A stretch of 64,000 bases of DNA from an uncultured Paracoccaceae bacterium (GCA_947501355.1 CANMVA010000001.1:248001-312000), one strand, 5' to 3'. Positions 34,621 to 44,401 are shown, counted from the first letter of the stretch. Notes: generated by a model not told the origin, from the sequence alone. A program made the numbers and translations.

Positions 34621-37600
34621 TGGATATCATTCGCCACGCCATTGAACGCCCCATTGCCGTTGTCGCCCTTGTGGTGATGGCGATCCTGTTCGGCGTCATC
34701 GCCCTGTCGCGCATCCCGATCCAACTGGCTCCGGATGTCCGCAAACCCATTGTCGTGATCCAGACGAACTGGCCCGGCGCTGCCCCATCCGAAATTGAGC
34801 GCGAGATCGTCAATCCGCAGGAAGAAGCACTGCGCGGCCTTGAAGGGCTTGAGATCATGACCTCCCGCTCGCGCACCGGCGAGGCCGAGGTGACGCTGGA
34901 ATTTGCTGTTGGCACAGACATGACTCAATCGCTGTTGCTGGTGTCCAACCGGCTCGACCGGGTCAGCAGTTATCCCGACGAGGCGAACGAGCCGTCTCTG
35001 AACACCTCCGGGGCAGATGACAGCCCGATTGCGTGGGTTTTGCTGACCGCGCAAGAGGGCAACACCCGCCCAATGCCGACCTATGGTGACTTCGTCGAAG
35101 ACATCATCAAGGACCGTGTCGAGCGGATCGAAGGCGTTTCGGCCGTCAATGTCTTTGGCGGCGTGACCCGCGAATTGCAGGTGGTCGTTGATCCGCGCCG
35201 CCTGTCGCTTTACGGGCTGACCGTGCCAGAGGTCGTGCGCACGCTCAGGGCCGAGAATATCTCGATCTCGGCGGGCGATGTCGATGAAGGCAAGCGCCGT
35301 TATGTCGTGCGCACCGAAGGCAATCTGAACACCGAAAACGCGATCCGCGATGTGGTTTTGCGTTCGGGCGCAAGCCAGGGTGGCACCGGACGGGTCCGCG
35401 TTGCGGATGTGGCCGAGGTGGCCTTTGCCTATAAGGAACCCACCGCCCGCCTACGTTTCAAAGGCGAGTCCGGGCTTGCCTTCAACGTGGTGCGCGAAGC
35501 CGGGGCCAACGTCATCAGCGTGATGGAGGAAATCCGTCTGGTGCTGGAGGACCTCTCCGCAGGCCCAGTTGCCGACGCGGGCCTTGTCATGCAGCAGGTC
35601 TATGACGAGACGATCTATATCGACAGCGCGATTGATCTGGTGACGCAAAACATCTGGATCGGCGGCGCGCTCGCCGCACTGATCCTGATGCTGTTCCTGC
35701 GAAGTCCGCGGGCAACCCTTGTGGTCTCGCTTTCGATCCCGGTGTCGATCGTCGCGACTTTCGTGGTGATGGCCTTCACCGGGCGCACGCTCAACGTGAT
35801 CTCACTCGCGGGCATCGCTTTCGCGGTCGGCATGATCGTGGACGCTGCGATTGTTGTGCTCGAAAACATATTCCGTCTGCGCGAGGAAGGTTTGAATCGG
35901 CGCGAGGCGGCGCGAAAAGGCGCGCATCAGGTTTGGGGCGCGATCCTTGTGTCGGCGCTGACAACCGTGCTGGTCTTCGTGCCGATCCTCATCATGCAGC
36001 TTGAAGCGGGCCAGCTCTTCCGCGACATCGCAGTCGCCATCTCCGTCTCGGTTTTGTTGTCGCTCGTCGTTGCTGTCACGGTGATCCCGGCGCTTGCCAG
36101 CCGCCTTTTGCGCGCGGGCGATCAGAAACCGGTGCGCCTTTGGGGCGTCGATCACTTCGCGCGAGGCTTTCACGCTTTGATCATGCGCTACGTGCGTCTG
36201 ACCGTCCGGTCACGCGCCATTGGCGTGATGATGGTCAGCCTCATCGCAGGCGGCGCGGCTATTGCCAGCATCACCTTCCTGCCCCGGTTGGAATACCTGC
36301 CCGAGGGCAATCGCAATCTTGTATTCGGACTGATTATCCCACCCCCCGGCTACAATCTTGACACGACGGAGACGATCGCCCAGCGCATTGAAGGCGTCGC
36401 TCAACCCCTTTGGGAGGCCGCGCCTGAGACAGAGACAGAAGACGGCACCGCCGCGATCGACACGTTCTTTTTTGTCGCCACGCCCGGCAACTCCTTTGTC
36501 GGGGCCGCTGCAGTGGATGGCCAACGCGCCGCCGAGTTGATCCCTGTGCTCAGCCGTCCGATCTTTGCCGAACCCGGCACATTTGGCTTCATGACGCAGC
36601 CCTCGCTCTTTGGGCGCGGCGTCGGTGGGGGCCGGGCGATTGAACTGAATATCTCTGGCCAAGATCTCAACGAAATCCTCAGCGTGGCGGGGCAAGCCGC
36701 TGGCATCGTTTCGGGTGTTCTGCCGCGCTCTGAAGGTCACCAGTTCCGCCCGATCCCCGGTCTTGAGCTTGGCGCGCCAGAGGTGCGCCTGATCCCCGAC
36801 CGTCTGCGGCTTGCCGATGCGGGGCTCGACAGCTCCGGCCTTGCCGCGACCGTAGATGCGTTCAATGACGGCCTGCGGGTTGCGGAAATCACCGTCGGCT
36901 CTGAACGCGTTGATCTTGTCTTGAAAGGTGATCCCACGATCAGCGACGCTGCGCGCACGCAGGATGTGGGCAATTACCCGGTGGTAACACCGGACGGCCA
37001 GATCGTTCCTGTGTCCGCCTTGGCCGAGGTCGTTCTGACCGCCGGACCGACCGAAATCCGGCACCGCGACCGGCTGCGCACGGTCACGCTGGAGGTCCGC
37101 CCCTCAGATGCGCTCCCTCTCGAAGAAGCGGTGGAGTTGCTGGAGCGTGAAGTCGTCGATGTTCTGGAAGAACGAGGTATCCCAAGCGATATCCGCCTGT
37201 CGGTTTCCGGTACGGCAGATCAGCTTAGCCAGACATGGTCCGCGATCCAGATCAATCTGATCGTCGCCCTCATCATCGTATTTTTGGTGATGGCGATCCT
37301 GTTCGAGAGCTTCGTGCTGCCGCTTGTGATCCTGATCTCGGTTCCCGTGGCTGCAGCCGGGGGTGTTGGTGGGCTTGCTTTGCTCAATACCTATCAGACA
37401 CAGCCGATGGATATGCTGACGCTGCTTGGCTTCGTGATCCTTGTGGGGATCGTGGTGAACAACGCGATCCTGATCGTGCATCAATCGCTCTATCACCTGC
37501 GTGAAGAGGGGATGGAGCCGATAGACGCCATCGAAGAAGCCACGCGCAACCGCATCCGCCCGATCTTCATGTCGACGCTGACCAGCGTCATGGGAATGCT

Positions 37601-37778
37601 GCCGCTGATCATTTTCTCAGGCGCGGGCTCTGAACTGTATCGCGGGCTTGGCGCTGTCGTTGTCGGCGGGTTGTCGATGTCAGCGTTCCTGACACTGCTG
37701 ACCGTGCCGCCATTGCTGAGACTGTGTCTGCGCAAACCCGAGGCTGAAGAGCCGATGGCAGAGCCGACCCGCGCCTGA
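34620..37778 (+). CDS. RND efflux pump, inner-membrane permease
   Basis: This is an AcrB-type proton-driven exporter of 1052 residues with two six-helix halves and two large periplasmic loops. Segment IIRHAIERPIAVVALVVMAILFGVIAL is the first helix. The helix-4 relay motif reads VDAAIVVLEN (Asp408 followed by Ala409), where AcrB has two aspartates. The helix-10 motif reads GIVVNNAILIV, where AcrB has a lysine. Proton coupling may therefore differ from AcrB. Substrate cannot be predicted. It forms an operon with the adaptor before it. Confidence 0.93.
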   Translation: MDIIRHAIERPIAVVALVVMAILFGVIALSRIPIQLAPDVRKPIVVIQTNWPGAAPSEIEREIVNPQEEALRGLEGLEIMTSRSRTGEAEVTLEFAVGTDMTQSLLLVSNRLDRVSSYPDEANEPSLNTSGADDSPIAWVLLTAQEGNTRPMPTYGDFVEDIIKDRVERIEGVSAVNVFGGVTRELQVVVDPRRLSLYGLTVPEVVRTLRAENISISAGDVDEGKRRYVVRTEGNLNTENAIRDVVLRSGASQGGTGRVRVADVAEVAFAYKEPTARLRFKGESGLAFNVVREAGANVISVMEEIRLVLEDLSAGPVADAGLVMQQVYDETIYIDSAIDLVTQNIWIGGALAALILMLFLRSPRATLVVSLSIPVSIVATFVVMAFTGRTLNVISLAGIAFAVGMIVDAAIVVLENIFRLREEGLNRREAARKGAHQVWGAILVSALTTVLVFVPILIMQLEAGQLFRDIAVAISVSVLLSLVVAVTVIPALASRLLRAGDQKPVRLWGVDHFARGFHALIMRYVRLTVRSRAIGVMMVSLIAGGAAIASITFLPRLEYLPEGNRNLVFGLIIPPPGYNLDTTETIAQRIEGVAQPLWEAAPETETEDGTAAIDTFFFVATPGNSFVGAAAVDGQRAAELIPVLSRPIFAEPGTFGFMTQPSLFGRGVGGGRAIELNISGQDLNEILSVAGQAAGIVSGVLPRSEGHQFRPIPGLELGAPEVRLIPDRLRLADAGLDSSGLAATVDAFNDGLRVAEITVGSERVDLVLKGDPTISDAARTQDVGNYPVVTPDGQIVPVSALAEVVLTAGPTEIRHRDRLRTVTLEVRPSDALPLEEAVELLEREVVDVLEERGIPSDIRLSVSGTADQLSQTWSAIQINLIVALIIVFLVMAILFESFVLPLVILISVPVAAAGGVGGLALLNTYQTQPMDMLTLLGFVILVGIVVNNAILIVHQSLYHLREEGMEPIDAIEEATRNRIRPIFMSTLTSVMGMLPLIIFSGAGSELYRGLGAVVVGGLSMSAFLTLLTVPPLLRLCLRKPEAEEPMAEPTRA

Positions 37779-37813
37779 ATCAGGCGCGTCTATTGCCGAA
37801 AGACTATTGGAAG

Positions 37814-37889
37814 TGGTGCCGCTGAAGGGACTCGAACCCCCGACCCCATCATTACGAATGACGTGCTCTACCATCTGAGCTACAGCGGC
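37814..37889 (-). tRNA. tRNA-Thr (anticodon CGT)
   Basis: The minus strand folds into a complete cloverleaf of 76 bases. The acceptor stem GCCGCTG/CAGCGGC pairs perfectly, the D-arm is GCTCAGATGGTAGAGC, and the anticodon loop TTCGTAA gives anticodon CGT, reading ACG for threonine. The T-arm GGGGGTTCGAGTCCCTT follows, and CCA is encoded at the 3' end. Confidence 0.97.
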
Positions 37890-37932
37890 CTTGGGCGCGG
37901 CTAGTAACACCATGCCACGCCTGTTGAAAGTG

Positions 37933-39417
37933 CTATTTTGTGGCCTCGGTCTTTTCTGCATCGACCGTTTCGCCATCGTCCTGATCCGCAAGGATTGCGT
38001 CTTCGACCTCCGGTGAAATCACCTCGATCTCAGCCTCTTTCGGGTCGTCCACGATCAGCGGGAGCATCGTCGCCGAGGCCGGAACAGCGGCTTCGCCTGT
38101 GGTCGGCTCGCGCCAGGTCAGCATGTCGAAGCTGGAACAGTTCGAGCAGACCGGGCTCCAATTGCTGTGGATATTATGACAATTGTCGCAAATCCATTGC
38201 GGGCCGCGGGAGGCGGTCAGTGCTTTGGTCAACCAGCCCCGCACGACGGAATCGTCCGCCCCTTCGCCCCGCTCAACAGCCGCCATAATCGCAATTGAGC
38301 GCGCAGTTGGATCCGTCTCGACCAGATCGCCCAGCGCCCTGCGCGCTGCCGGGAAGTCTTCTGCTGCGATATTCAGCTCGGCCAGAAGCATCCGCGTTTC
38401 GGGATGATCCGGCTTGGTCTTTGTCAGCGCAGCAAACCGTTTGACACGTTTGTTCGCATCCTCATCCGGTTCAATCTCGGCAAAGGCGGCCGCCAGATCG
38501 GGATGCGGGCGCATGTCCCAGGCTTTCTTCAAGAGCCGCGTGGCATAGCGTGGCTTGCCTTGCTCGATATAGGCGCGGGCGGCCATGACCGCGGCGGGGA
38601 TCAGATCGGGCGACAGGCGATTTGCCTCAATCGCGGTTTCGCGGGCTTCGATTGTCTGGCCCTCCGCCAGCACATCCGAGGCCTCTGACAACGCCAGCAC
38701 AGCATCGCGACGCTTATGCACATCGCGCGGCAAGCTGCCATGACGCAACTTGGCGTTCAGCGTCTTGCGTGCGCCGGACCAATCGGATGTCTCAGCTTGC
38801 AGCTTGAGCAACGTATCCTGCGTCTCTACATGCTTGGGCTTTAACGCAAACGCCTTCTCCGCGAGCTTCAACGCGGTATCCGTCTCACCATCAGCCAGCT
38901 TCTGCTTCATGATCCCGCGCACACCAACAAAGCGCGTGCGTTCGTCTTTTAAAAGACGCTTATAGACCTCTTCGGCCTTCTTGCGGTCACCGCTGATTTC
39001 AGCGGCCTGCGCGGTGATCAGATTGGTCAACTCAGGTCGGCGCAGATATTTTTCGGCCTTGGCGGCCTTGGCCATCGCCGTGCGGCCTTCGCCTGACGCC
39101 AGCGCCATCATCCCGTCCGACAGCGCCTGAAAGCCTTTCCGCTCGCGATTGCGGTCAAAATACCTCGAAATCGCGGTCTCATCCCCATTGATGAATTTCA
39201 GCGTTGCCACCAGCAGCCCCAGCAGCTTGAGGAAAACCCACACGGCGATAACCAAAACGACCAAGGCGATTGTCGCCTCCAGAACGCCGAAGGTATATTC
39301 GACGCCGCCAATGGTGATCATCACACCGCCATCCGTTTGCAACAGATACTCAGCGCCCAGGGTCAGCGCGCCGATCACGGCGATAAACAGAATAACTTTT
39401 ATCAAAGACCAAAGCAT
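37933..39417 (-). CDS. hemY: HemY-like tetratricopeptide membrane protein
   Basis: This is a HemY_N-type protein of 494 residues, encoded with hemD as in many proteobacteria. Two N-terminal membrane helices (about 4-26 and 46-70) are followed by TPR helices up to about 400. Near the C-terminus a CxxC...CxxC zinc ribbon (ICDNCHNIHSNWSPVCSNC, about 415-433) recalls the rubredoxin-like end of LapB. Despite the name, this family is not the protoporphyrinogen oxidase HemY of Gram-positives, and its role in haem synthesis is unproven. A low-complexity acidic tail ends the protein. Confidence 0.85.
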   Translation of the reverse strand: MLWSLIKVILFIAVIGALTLGAEYLLQTDGGVMITIGGVEYTFGVLEATIALVVLVIAVWVFLKLLGLLVATLKFINGDETAISRYFDRNRERKGFQALSDGMMALASGEGRTAMAKAAKAEKYLRRPELTNLITAQAAEISGDRKKAEEVYKRLLKDERTRFVGVRGIMKQKLADGETDTALKLAEKAFALKPKHVETQDTLLKLQAETSDWSGARKTLNAKLRHGSLPRDVHKRRDAVLALSEASDVLAEGQTIEARETAIEANRLSPDLIPAAVMAARAYIEQGKPRYATRLLKKAWDMRPHPDLAAAFAEIEPDEDANKRVKRFAALTKTKPDHPETRMLLAELNIAAEDFPAARRALGDLVETDPTARSIAIMAAVERGEGADDSVVRGWLTKALTASRGPQWICDNCHNIHSNWSPVCSNCSSFDMLTWREPTTGEAAVPASATMLPLIVDDPKEAEIEVISPEVEDAILADQDDGETVDAEKTEATK

Positions 39418-39429
39418 ACGGGAGCCGCC

Positions 39430-40638
39430 TTAATTGGAATTCAGTTCTTGTGACAGCGCATCCGCCGCCGCGAGCGCCTGCTGGCGCGTTTCAGCTTGCG
39501 TCAGCCAGTCCGTCATTACGCTGCGCGCCTCTTCAGGTAACGCTTCGGCCTCGGCCAGTGCATCGCCCAGATTTCCGGTGCCGACACTGGCCCCGATGCG
39601 CGATAGAACCGCATCCGGATCATCGCCGTCGCGCGGTTCAACCGATCTGGCACCGGTGCGGGCCCGCAGGAAAGAACCAAGCCGGTCTGCAACACCCGCA
39701 CCCTCATTCGACGCCGATCCACGCGCCGCCGCAAGTGCTTCGCGGGCCACCGGGTCGAAGCCGTTTTGCAGGTCCAGAAGTGTCGGGACACCTTCTGCTG
39801 CCGTGTTGCTCAGAACCTCGGGGATCGCGACATCAGACGCATCCTCGACATCCGCCAGCGCATTTGCGAAGGGCGCGCCGGTTTCCAGATTGGCCATGAC
39901 GCGCGCCAAAGCCGCCCGCGCGAGCTGAGTTTGTGCTGCTGCAGCGGCACTGGCTTCCGCGACATTTGCTTCTGCAATCAAGGCGGCCAGCTGATCCTGC
40001 AGGGTCGAAATCTCCCCTTCGACCTCAGACATATCGACGTCGGGGGCGTCACCAGTTCCTGTCGGACGCGCCTCCAACGCCGCGACCCGGGCTTCAATAT
40101 CGCCCAGCGACGCGGACAATGCGCTCAACTGCGTCTCGATCCCAGACAGATCGGGGGTCGCCCCAGCCTGCGCGGCAACCGCATCTTCGGTCGCGGTAAC
40201 GCGGTCTTCCAAGGCACCAACGCTATCTTGCGCCGCTTGCGCAACGGCCAGCGGATCCGTCGATGGCCCAGGCTCGAACGGCCAACTTTGCGAGGAATAC
40301 TGCGCCCCAAGAAAGCCTGCGCCCGCTGCCAGGACACCTGCGGTCAGTGTTGCGACAAACCCGGTCTTCTGAACAATAACCTCCGGCTGGCGCTCGGTCG
40401 TGACCGGCTCTGGCACGTCTTCGGGGGTGTCTTCCGGTAGATCCGGTTCGCTGTCACGCGTCTCTTCGACTTTGTCCGCCTCAAACTCAGTGTCCGATGC
40501 AGCATCCGGTGTGCCAGCATCCTCGGTCGTGGGTGTTTCGTCTTTCATGGGCTCTTCCAACGTCACATCGGTCGTCGCCGCCTCCGCCTCAGATGTCTCT
40601 GTTGCTTTGGTTTCCTTGGAAGACTTGGATTTTGTCAC
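39430..40638 (-). CDS. Mitofilin-like inner-membrane protein (COG4223 type)
   Basis: The 402 residues comprise a highly acidic N-terminal cytoplasmic stretch (about 1-85, rich in E, D, T and P), one membrane helix (TGFVATLTAGVLAAGAGFLGAQYS, about 92-115), a coiled coil (about 135-225) and a helical C-terminal domain. This matches the alphaproteobacterial mitofilin/Mic60-like proteins encoded between hemD and hemY. In purple bacteria, related proteins help shape intracytoplasmic membranes. The start is GTG with AAAGGGTGTG upstream, and hemY follows after 12 bases. Confidence 0.82.
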   Translation of the reverse strand: MTKSKSSKETKATETSEAEAATTDVTLEEPMKDETPTTEDAGTPDAASDTEFEADKVEETRDSEPDLPEDTPEDVPEPVTTERQPEVIVQKTGFVATLTAGVLAAGAGFLGAQYSSQSWPFEPGPSTDPLAVAQAAQDSVGALEDRVTATEDAVAAQAGATPDLSGIETQLSALSASLGDIEARVAALEARPTGTGDAPDVDMSEVEGEISTLQDQLAALIAEANVAEASAAAAAQTQLARAALARVMANLETGAPFANALADVEDASDVAIPEVLSNTAAEGVPTLLDLQNGFDPVAREALAAARGSASNEGAGVADRLGSFLRARTGARSVEPRDGDDPDAVLSRIGASVGTGNLGDALAEAEALPEEARSVMTDWLTQAETRQQALAAADALSQELNSN

Positions 40639-40716
40639 ACCACACCCTTTGCGAATCTGTCTGTCAGCTCGAAAAGCTGGTTTCCGTCATGAGCTTATCT
40701 TGACCTCCCGCGTGCC

Positions 40717-41418
40717 TCAACCCGCGATGACCTGTGAAATCTTGGCGCGCATCGCTTCCGCATGGGGCGCATCGGCAATATAGACAGGCGTCTCCCAATC
40801 ATCAGGAATTGCTTCTGCAACCACAGCGCTCAGCGCGATGAGATGGAGCGTCTTGGGTGGTTGTCCAATCTGCCTGGCAAACAGCATCGCGCTGCGCGGC
40901 GAGAAAAGCGGCACGACAGACGCAGCACTTTCCTTCAGAAGCGTCACAATCCGCGCCGGCAAAGCCACCTCATCCTGTGCATAAATTGAGGCCGATTTCG
41001 TCTCTATTCCAGCGGAACTCAGTCGGTTTGCAATGTCACCCCTTGTGTGTTGCCCATGCAAATGAAGAAGCGGCGCATCGGGCTTGGCTTCGCGCAAGGC
41101 AGCAACGACATCATCCGCTGTCTCGCCAGATAGGAGCGCAGCGAACCCGGCCTGTGCGGCGGCCTCCGTCGTGCGCGTTCCGACGCAAAATGCGGGCAGG
41201 CCGGGCGGGGCCGTCACCAAGCCCACGGCAGAGGCAGAGCTGAAAATAACCCCCCGATAAGGCGATAGGTCAGGGACCGTCCCCAGGGATCTGATTGCCA
41301 AGACCGGCGCAATATGGATTCGCAAATGGCGCACGGTCTCAGCGGGCAGAGAGGCGGCGAAGTCTTCTGACCGCTCTGCAGGGCGGGTCAAAATAAGATC
41401 ATATGTGATGTCGCTCAT
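40717..41418 (-). CDS. hemD: Uroporphyrinogen-III synthase
   Basis: HemD cyclises hydroxymethylbilane to uroporphyrinogen III in tetrapyrrole synthesis. The 233 residues fit the two-domain fold of this poorly conserved family: LILTRPAERSEDFAASL at the start, YRGVIFSSASAVGLV around 55-69 and a second half with VVPLFSPRSAMLFARQI (about 167-183). The order hemD, mitofilin-like, hemY is common in alphaproteobacteria. hemC is not adjacent in this window. It is divergent from tsaD with 71 bases between. Confidence 0.87.
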   Translation of the reverse strand: MSDITYDLILTRPAERSEDFAASLPAETVRHLRIHIAPVLAIRSLGTVPDLSPYRGVIFSSASAVGLVTAPPGLPAFCVGTRTTEAAAQAGFAALLSGETADDVVAALREAKPDAPLLHLHGQHTRGDIANRLSSAGIETKSASIYAQDEVALPARIVTLLKESAASVVPLFSPRSAMLFARQIGQPPKTLHLIALSAVVAEAIPDDWETPVYIADAPHAEAMRAKISQVIAG

Positions 41419-41489
41419 TCCCGCGCCTTGTTGTCTGCCACTTTAGGGGGTGATACCTGCGAGAGGCCGTTCAGACAATCGAGGCGATA

Positions 41490-42584
41490 ATGCGCGCATC
41501 CCTGACAGTGCTTGGAATTGAAAGCAGTTGTGATGACACCGCCGCCGCCGTCGTGTCCGGCACGCCGGATCATGCGACGATCCACGCGTCTGTCGTGGAG
41601 AGTCAGATCGACCTGCACGCGGCGTTCGGTGGCGTTGTTCCCGAACTTGCAGCGCGTGCGCATGCTGAGAAACTCGATCATTGTGTTGAACTGGCGCTTC
41701 GTGACGCCGACATAACACTGGCAAATCTTGACGGGATCGCCGTCACCTCCGGGCCGGGCCTGATCGGAGGGGTGTTGTCAGGCGTGATGTGCGCCAAGGG
41801 CCTGTCTGCCGCGACGGGTCTGCCGCTGATCGGGGTCAACCATCTTGCGGGGCATGCGCTGACTCCGCGATTGACCGACACGCTGCCGTTTCCATACCTG
41901 CTGCTACTGGTCTCAGGCGGGCATTGTCAGTTTCTGATCGTCAAAAGCGCGACAGATTTTCAGCGCCTCGGCGGCACGATCGACGATGCCCCTGGGGAAG
42001 CCTTCGACAAGGTCGCCAAACTGCTTGGCCTGCCACAGCCCGGCGGCCCCTCTGTCGAGGCGGCGGCGCGAGACGGTGATCCAAAGAGCTTTGCTTTGCC
42101 GCGCCCTTTGCTGGACCGGGAGGGGTGCGATATGTCCTTCTCCGGCCTCAAAACCGCTGTCTTGCGAGCGCGCGATCAACGCGTTGAAGCGGATGGCGGA
42201 TTGACAGAGGCGAACCGAAACGACCTTTGCGCTGGCTTCCAAGCAGCCATTTGTGACCTTTTGGCCGCCAAAACCCGCACTGCCATTGAGGCTTATAGGC
42301 GCCTTGCACCGGCTATGCCTAGCTTTGCTGTGGCGGGGGGTGTGGCTGCAAATAAGGCCATTCGCGGTGTGTTAGAGACTGTTTGCGCCGAGGAGGAGCT
42401 CGCGTTCAGCGCGCCACCACTGGCGCTTTGCACCGACAACGCGGCGATGATCGCATATGCTGGCCTGACGCTCTTCGATCTGGGTCAATCGAGCGACCTG
42501 AGCCTGTCTGCCCGCCCGCGCTGGCCTTTGGACCAGTCCCAAGCACCGATGCTCGGCTCTGGCAAGAAAGGGGCGAAAGCATGA
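41490..42584 (+). CDS. tsaD: tRNA threonylcarbamoyladenosine transferase TsaD
   Basis: TsaD transfers the threonylcarbamoyl group to A37 of ANN-reading tRNAs, together with TsaB and TsaE. The 364 residues begin with the ASKHA signature [15 protein letters not shown]. The metal-binding HxxxH motif appears as [10 protein letters not shown] (about 111-120), and a third ligand aspartate lies in [13 protein letters not shown] near 313. The start has GAGGCG upstream. Its TGA overlaps the gpsA ATG (ATGA). The partner tsaE is in this window at 53.3 kb. Confidence 0.97.
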   Translation: MRASLTVLGIESSCDDTAAAVVSGTPDHATIHASVVESQIDLHAAFGGVVPELAARAHAEKLDHCVELALRDADITLANLDGIAVTSGPGLIGGVLSGVMCAKGLSAATGLPLIGVNHLAGHALTPRLTDTLPFPYLLLLVSGGHCQFLIVKSATDFQRLGGTIDDAPGEAFDKVAKLLGLPQPGGPSVEAAARDGDPKSFALPRPLLDREGCDMSFSGLKTAVLRARDQRVEADGGLTEANRNDLCAGFQAAICDLLAAKTRTAIEAYRRLAPAMPSFAVAGGVAANKAIRGVLETVCAEEELAFSAPPLALCTDNAAMIAYAGLTLFDLGQSSDLSLSARPRWPLDQSQAPMLGSGKKGAKA

Positions 42585-43540
42585 GCATTGCGGTTATTGG
42601 CGCAGGTGCGTTCGGCACTGCCTTGGCGATCAGCCTGGCGCAGTCGCAACGCACTGTAACGCTTTGGGGGCGCGATGAAGCAGTGATAGGAAACATGCGC
42701 GAAAGCCTTGAAAACAAGGCGCGATTACCCGGTGTCGCTTTACCTGAAGCCCTCGCTTTCACCGCTGATCTTGCGCACGCCTCCGGGGCCGAAACCATTC
42801 TGTTAGCTATCCCAGCACAGCAATTGCGGCGCTTTCTTGAAGCCAATGCAACGCTCTTTCAGGGCAAGACCCTCGTCGTTTGTAGCAAGGGCATTGATCT
42901 GGAGACCGGCACGGGCCCAAGCGATCTGATTACCCGGCTTTGCCCGACGGCGCGGAGTGCGATCCTGACCGGTCCGAGCTTTGCCATTGATATCGCGCAA
43001 GGTCTGCCCACCGCTTTGACGCTGGCGATTGATGGTCCGGCCAAACCCCTTCAGACAAAGCTTTCGACGGCCAATATTAGACTCTATTCCACCGCAGATC
43101 GCCTTGGTGCCGAACTCGGCGGGGCCGTCAAGAATGTCATCGCGATCGCCTGTGGTGCCGCGATGGGTGCAGGCTTGGGCGAAAGCGCGCGGGCCGCTTT
43201 GATGACCCGCGGCTTTGCAGAGATGACGCGGTTCGCTGTAGGCCAAGGGGCTGATGCAACGACGCTCGCCGGGCTGTCGGGCTTCGGAGATCTGGTGCTG
43301 ACCTGCACGTCGGCGAAATCGCGGAACTATGCGACTGGTCTGGCGCTGGGCGCGGGCAAACCCCTGCCTGAAGGCAAAACGGTCGAGGGCATCCCGACGG
43401 CCCATGCGCTGGTCGCGGCAGCGGTAAAGGCGGGCTGCGATATGCCAATCTCGACCGCCGTCTCGGCGCTTGTGGCGGGGCGCTGCTCGGTGTCTGATGC
43501 GCTGGAAAACCTGCTGAGCCGACCGCTTAAAGAGGAGTAA
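42581..43540 (+). CDS. gpsA: Glycerol-3-phosphate dehydrogenase [NAD(P)+]
   Basis: GpsA reduces dihydroxyacetone phosphate to sn-glycerol 3-phosphate for phospholipid synthesis. The track begins at 42383 inside tsaD; ATG 42581 gives the normal 319 residues. The Rossmann motif [16 protein letters not shown] is at 4-19. The catalytic region [38 protein letters not shown] (about 182-219) contains the conserved lysine. It is coupled to tsaD by a 4-base overlap. Confidence 0.97.
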   Translation: MSIAVIGAGAFGTALAISLAQSQRTVTLWGRDEAVIGNMRESLENKARLPGVALPEALAFTADLAHASGAETILLAIPAQQLRRFLEANATLFQGKTLVVCSKGIDLETGTGPSDLITRLCPTARSAILTGPSFAIDIAQGLPTALTLAIDGPAKPLQTKLSTANIRLYSTADRLGAELGGAVKNVIAIACGAAMGAGLGESARAALMTRGFAEMTRFAVGQGADATTLAGLSGFGDLVLTCTSAKSRNYATGLALGAGKPLPEGKTVEGIPTAHALVAAAVKAGCDMPISTAVSALVAGRCSVSDALENLLSRPLKEE

Positions 43541-43543
43541 CCG

Positions 43544-43819
43544 ATGCTTTTTGCCATTGTGACCAAAGACAAACCTGGCGCGCTTGAGCTGCGCAAAGCC
43601 AATCGTGACGCGCATCTGGCCTATATCAAGGCCTCTGGTGTGGTGACCCAGGCGGGGCCATTTCTGGATGAAGATGGTCAGATGTGTGGGTCCCTTTTGA
43701 TCCTCGATTTGGACTCCCTGAAAGACGCACAGGGCTGGGCGGCGCAAGATCCCTATGCCCTCGCAGGGCTCTTTGAAAGCGTGTCTGTTCAGGCCTGGAA
43801 CAGGGTTATTGCGGCATGA
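43544..43819 (+). CDS. YciI-like protein
   Basis: The 91 residues match the small YciI family (ferredoxin-like fold). Conserved features are the N-terminal MLFAIVTKDKPGALELRKANRDAHLAYI with its histidine near 25 and the central LLILDLDSLKDAQGWAAQDPYALAGLF. Members have no firmly known function. The gene sits 3 bases after gpsA with AGAGGAG upstream and overlaps the EVE gene by 4 bases. Confidence 0.88.
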   Translation: MLFAIVTKDKPGALELRKANRDAHLAYIKASGVVTQAGPFLDEDGQMCGSLLILDLDSLKDAQGWAAQDPYALAGLFESVSVQAWNRVIAA

Positions 43820-44229
43820 AATACTGGCTTTTCAAATCCGAGCCCTCGGTCTGGTCATGGGACGATCAGGTCGCCAAGGGCGACATTGGTGAGGAATGGG
43901 ATGGTGTGCGCAACTATCAGGCGCGCAACTTCATGCGCGAGATGAAAACAGGCGATCAGGGCTTCTTTTACCACTCGCAAAGCGAAAAGGCGGTTGTCGG
44001 AATCGTTGAAGTCATCGCGGAATCGCATCCAGACAGCACAACGGATGATGATCGGTGGGACTGTGTGGATATCAAAGCCATCCGGCCTCTGGAAAAGCCG
44101 ATTACGCTGGATATGGTCAAAGCGGATGAAAGGCTGGCCGAGATGGTGCTTGTCCGCAATTCGCGGCTTTCAGTGCAGCCCGTGACAGAGGCCGAGTGGC
44201 AGATCATTTGTGATCTGGCGAAAAGCTGA
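43816..44229 (+). CDS. EVE domain protein
   Basis: This is a 137-residue single-domain protein of the PUA-like EVE family, which binds modified bases in nucleic acids. Signature parts are MKYWLFKSEPSVWSWDDQ at the start, WDGVRNYQARNFMREMKTGDQGFFYHS (about 34-60) and the C-terminal LSVQPVTEAEWQIIC. It closes the tsaD-gpsA-YciI-EVE operon and is followed by a hairpin. Linkage to a tRNA-modification gene fits a link to modified nucleic acids but is not proof. Confidence 0.93.
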   Translation: MKYWLFKSEPSVWSWDDQVAKGDIGEEWDGVRNYQARNFMREMKTGDQGFFYHSQSEKAVVGIVEVIAESHPDSTTDDDRWDCVDIKAIRPLEKPITLDMVKADERLAEMVLVRNSRLSVQPVTEAEWQIICDLAKS

Positions 44230-44236
44230 AAATAGA

Positions 44237-44268
44237 AAGAAGGGCCCCGCACCACCAGGACCCTTCTT
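44237..44268 (+). terminator. Hairpin terminator after EVE gene
   Basis: AAGAAGGGCCC pairs with GGACCCTTCTT with a single mismatch, 8 bases after the EVE stop codon. The U-tract is poor, so termination may be only partly intrinsic. Confidence 0.55.
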
Positions 44269-44401
44269 CACCCCACGTGCTCCCATTCACCACACGTGTT
44301 ATGTAATTGGTCCTGGCCTACTGGCCGTTGCTATGGATATAGCCGCGTATAGGCGCCCTAGGCAACTGATATGAAACTGTAATTCACCTCAAACAAACGA
44401 A
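44269..44401. other. Intergenic spacer, no gene seen
   Basis: Between the convergent EVE and DUF2853 genes the sequence is richer in A and T than its neighbours and holds no ORF I can support. CACGTG occurs twice, 14 bases apart (44274 and 44294), and GGCCTACTGGCC forms a small inverted repeat near 44316. I cannot assign a function. Confidence 0.5.

Noticed and set aside
36210-37064. 284-aa minus-strand ORF over the RND pump
   Set aside because: Lies inside a well-supported pump gene and shows no domain.
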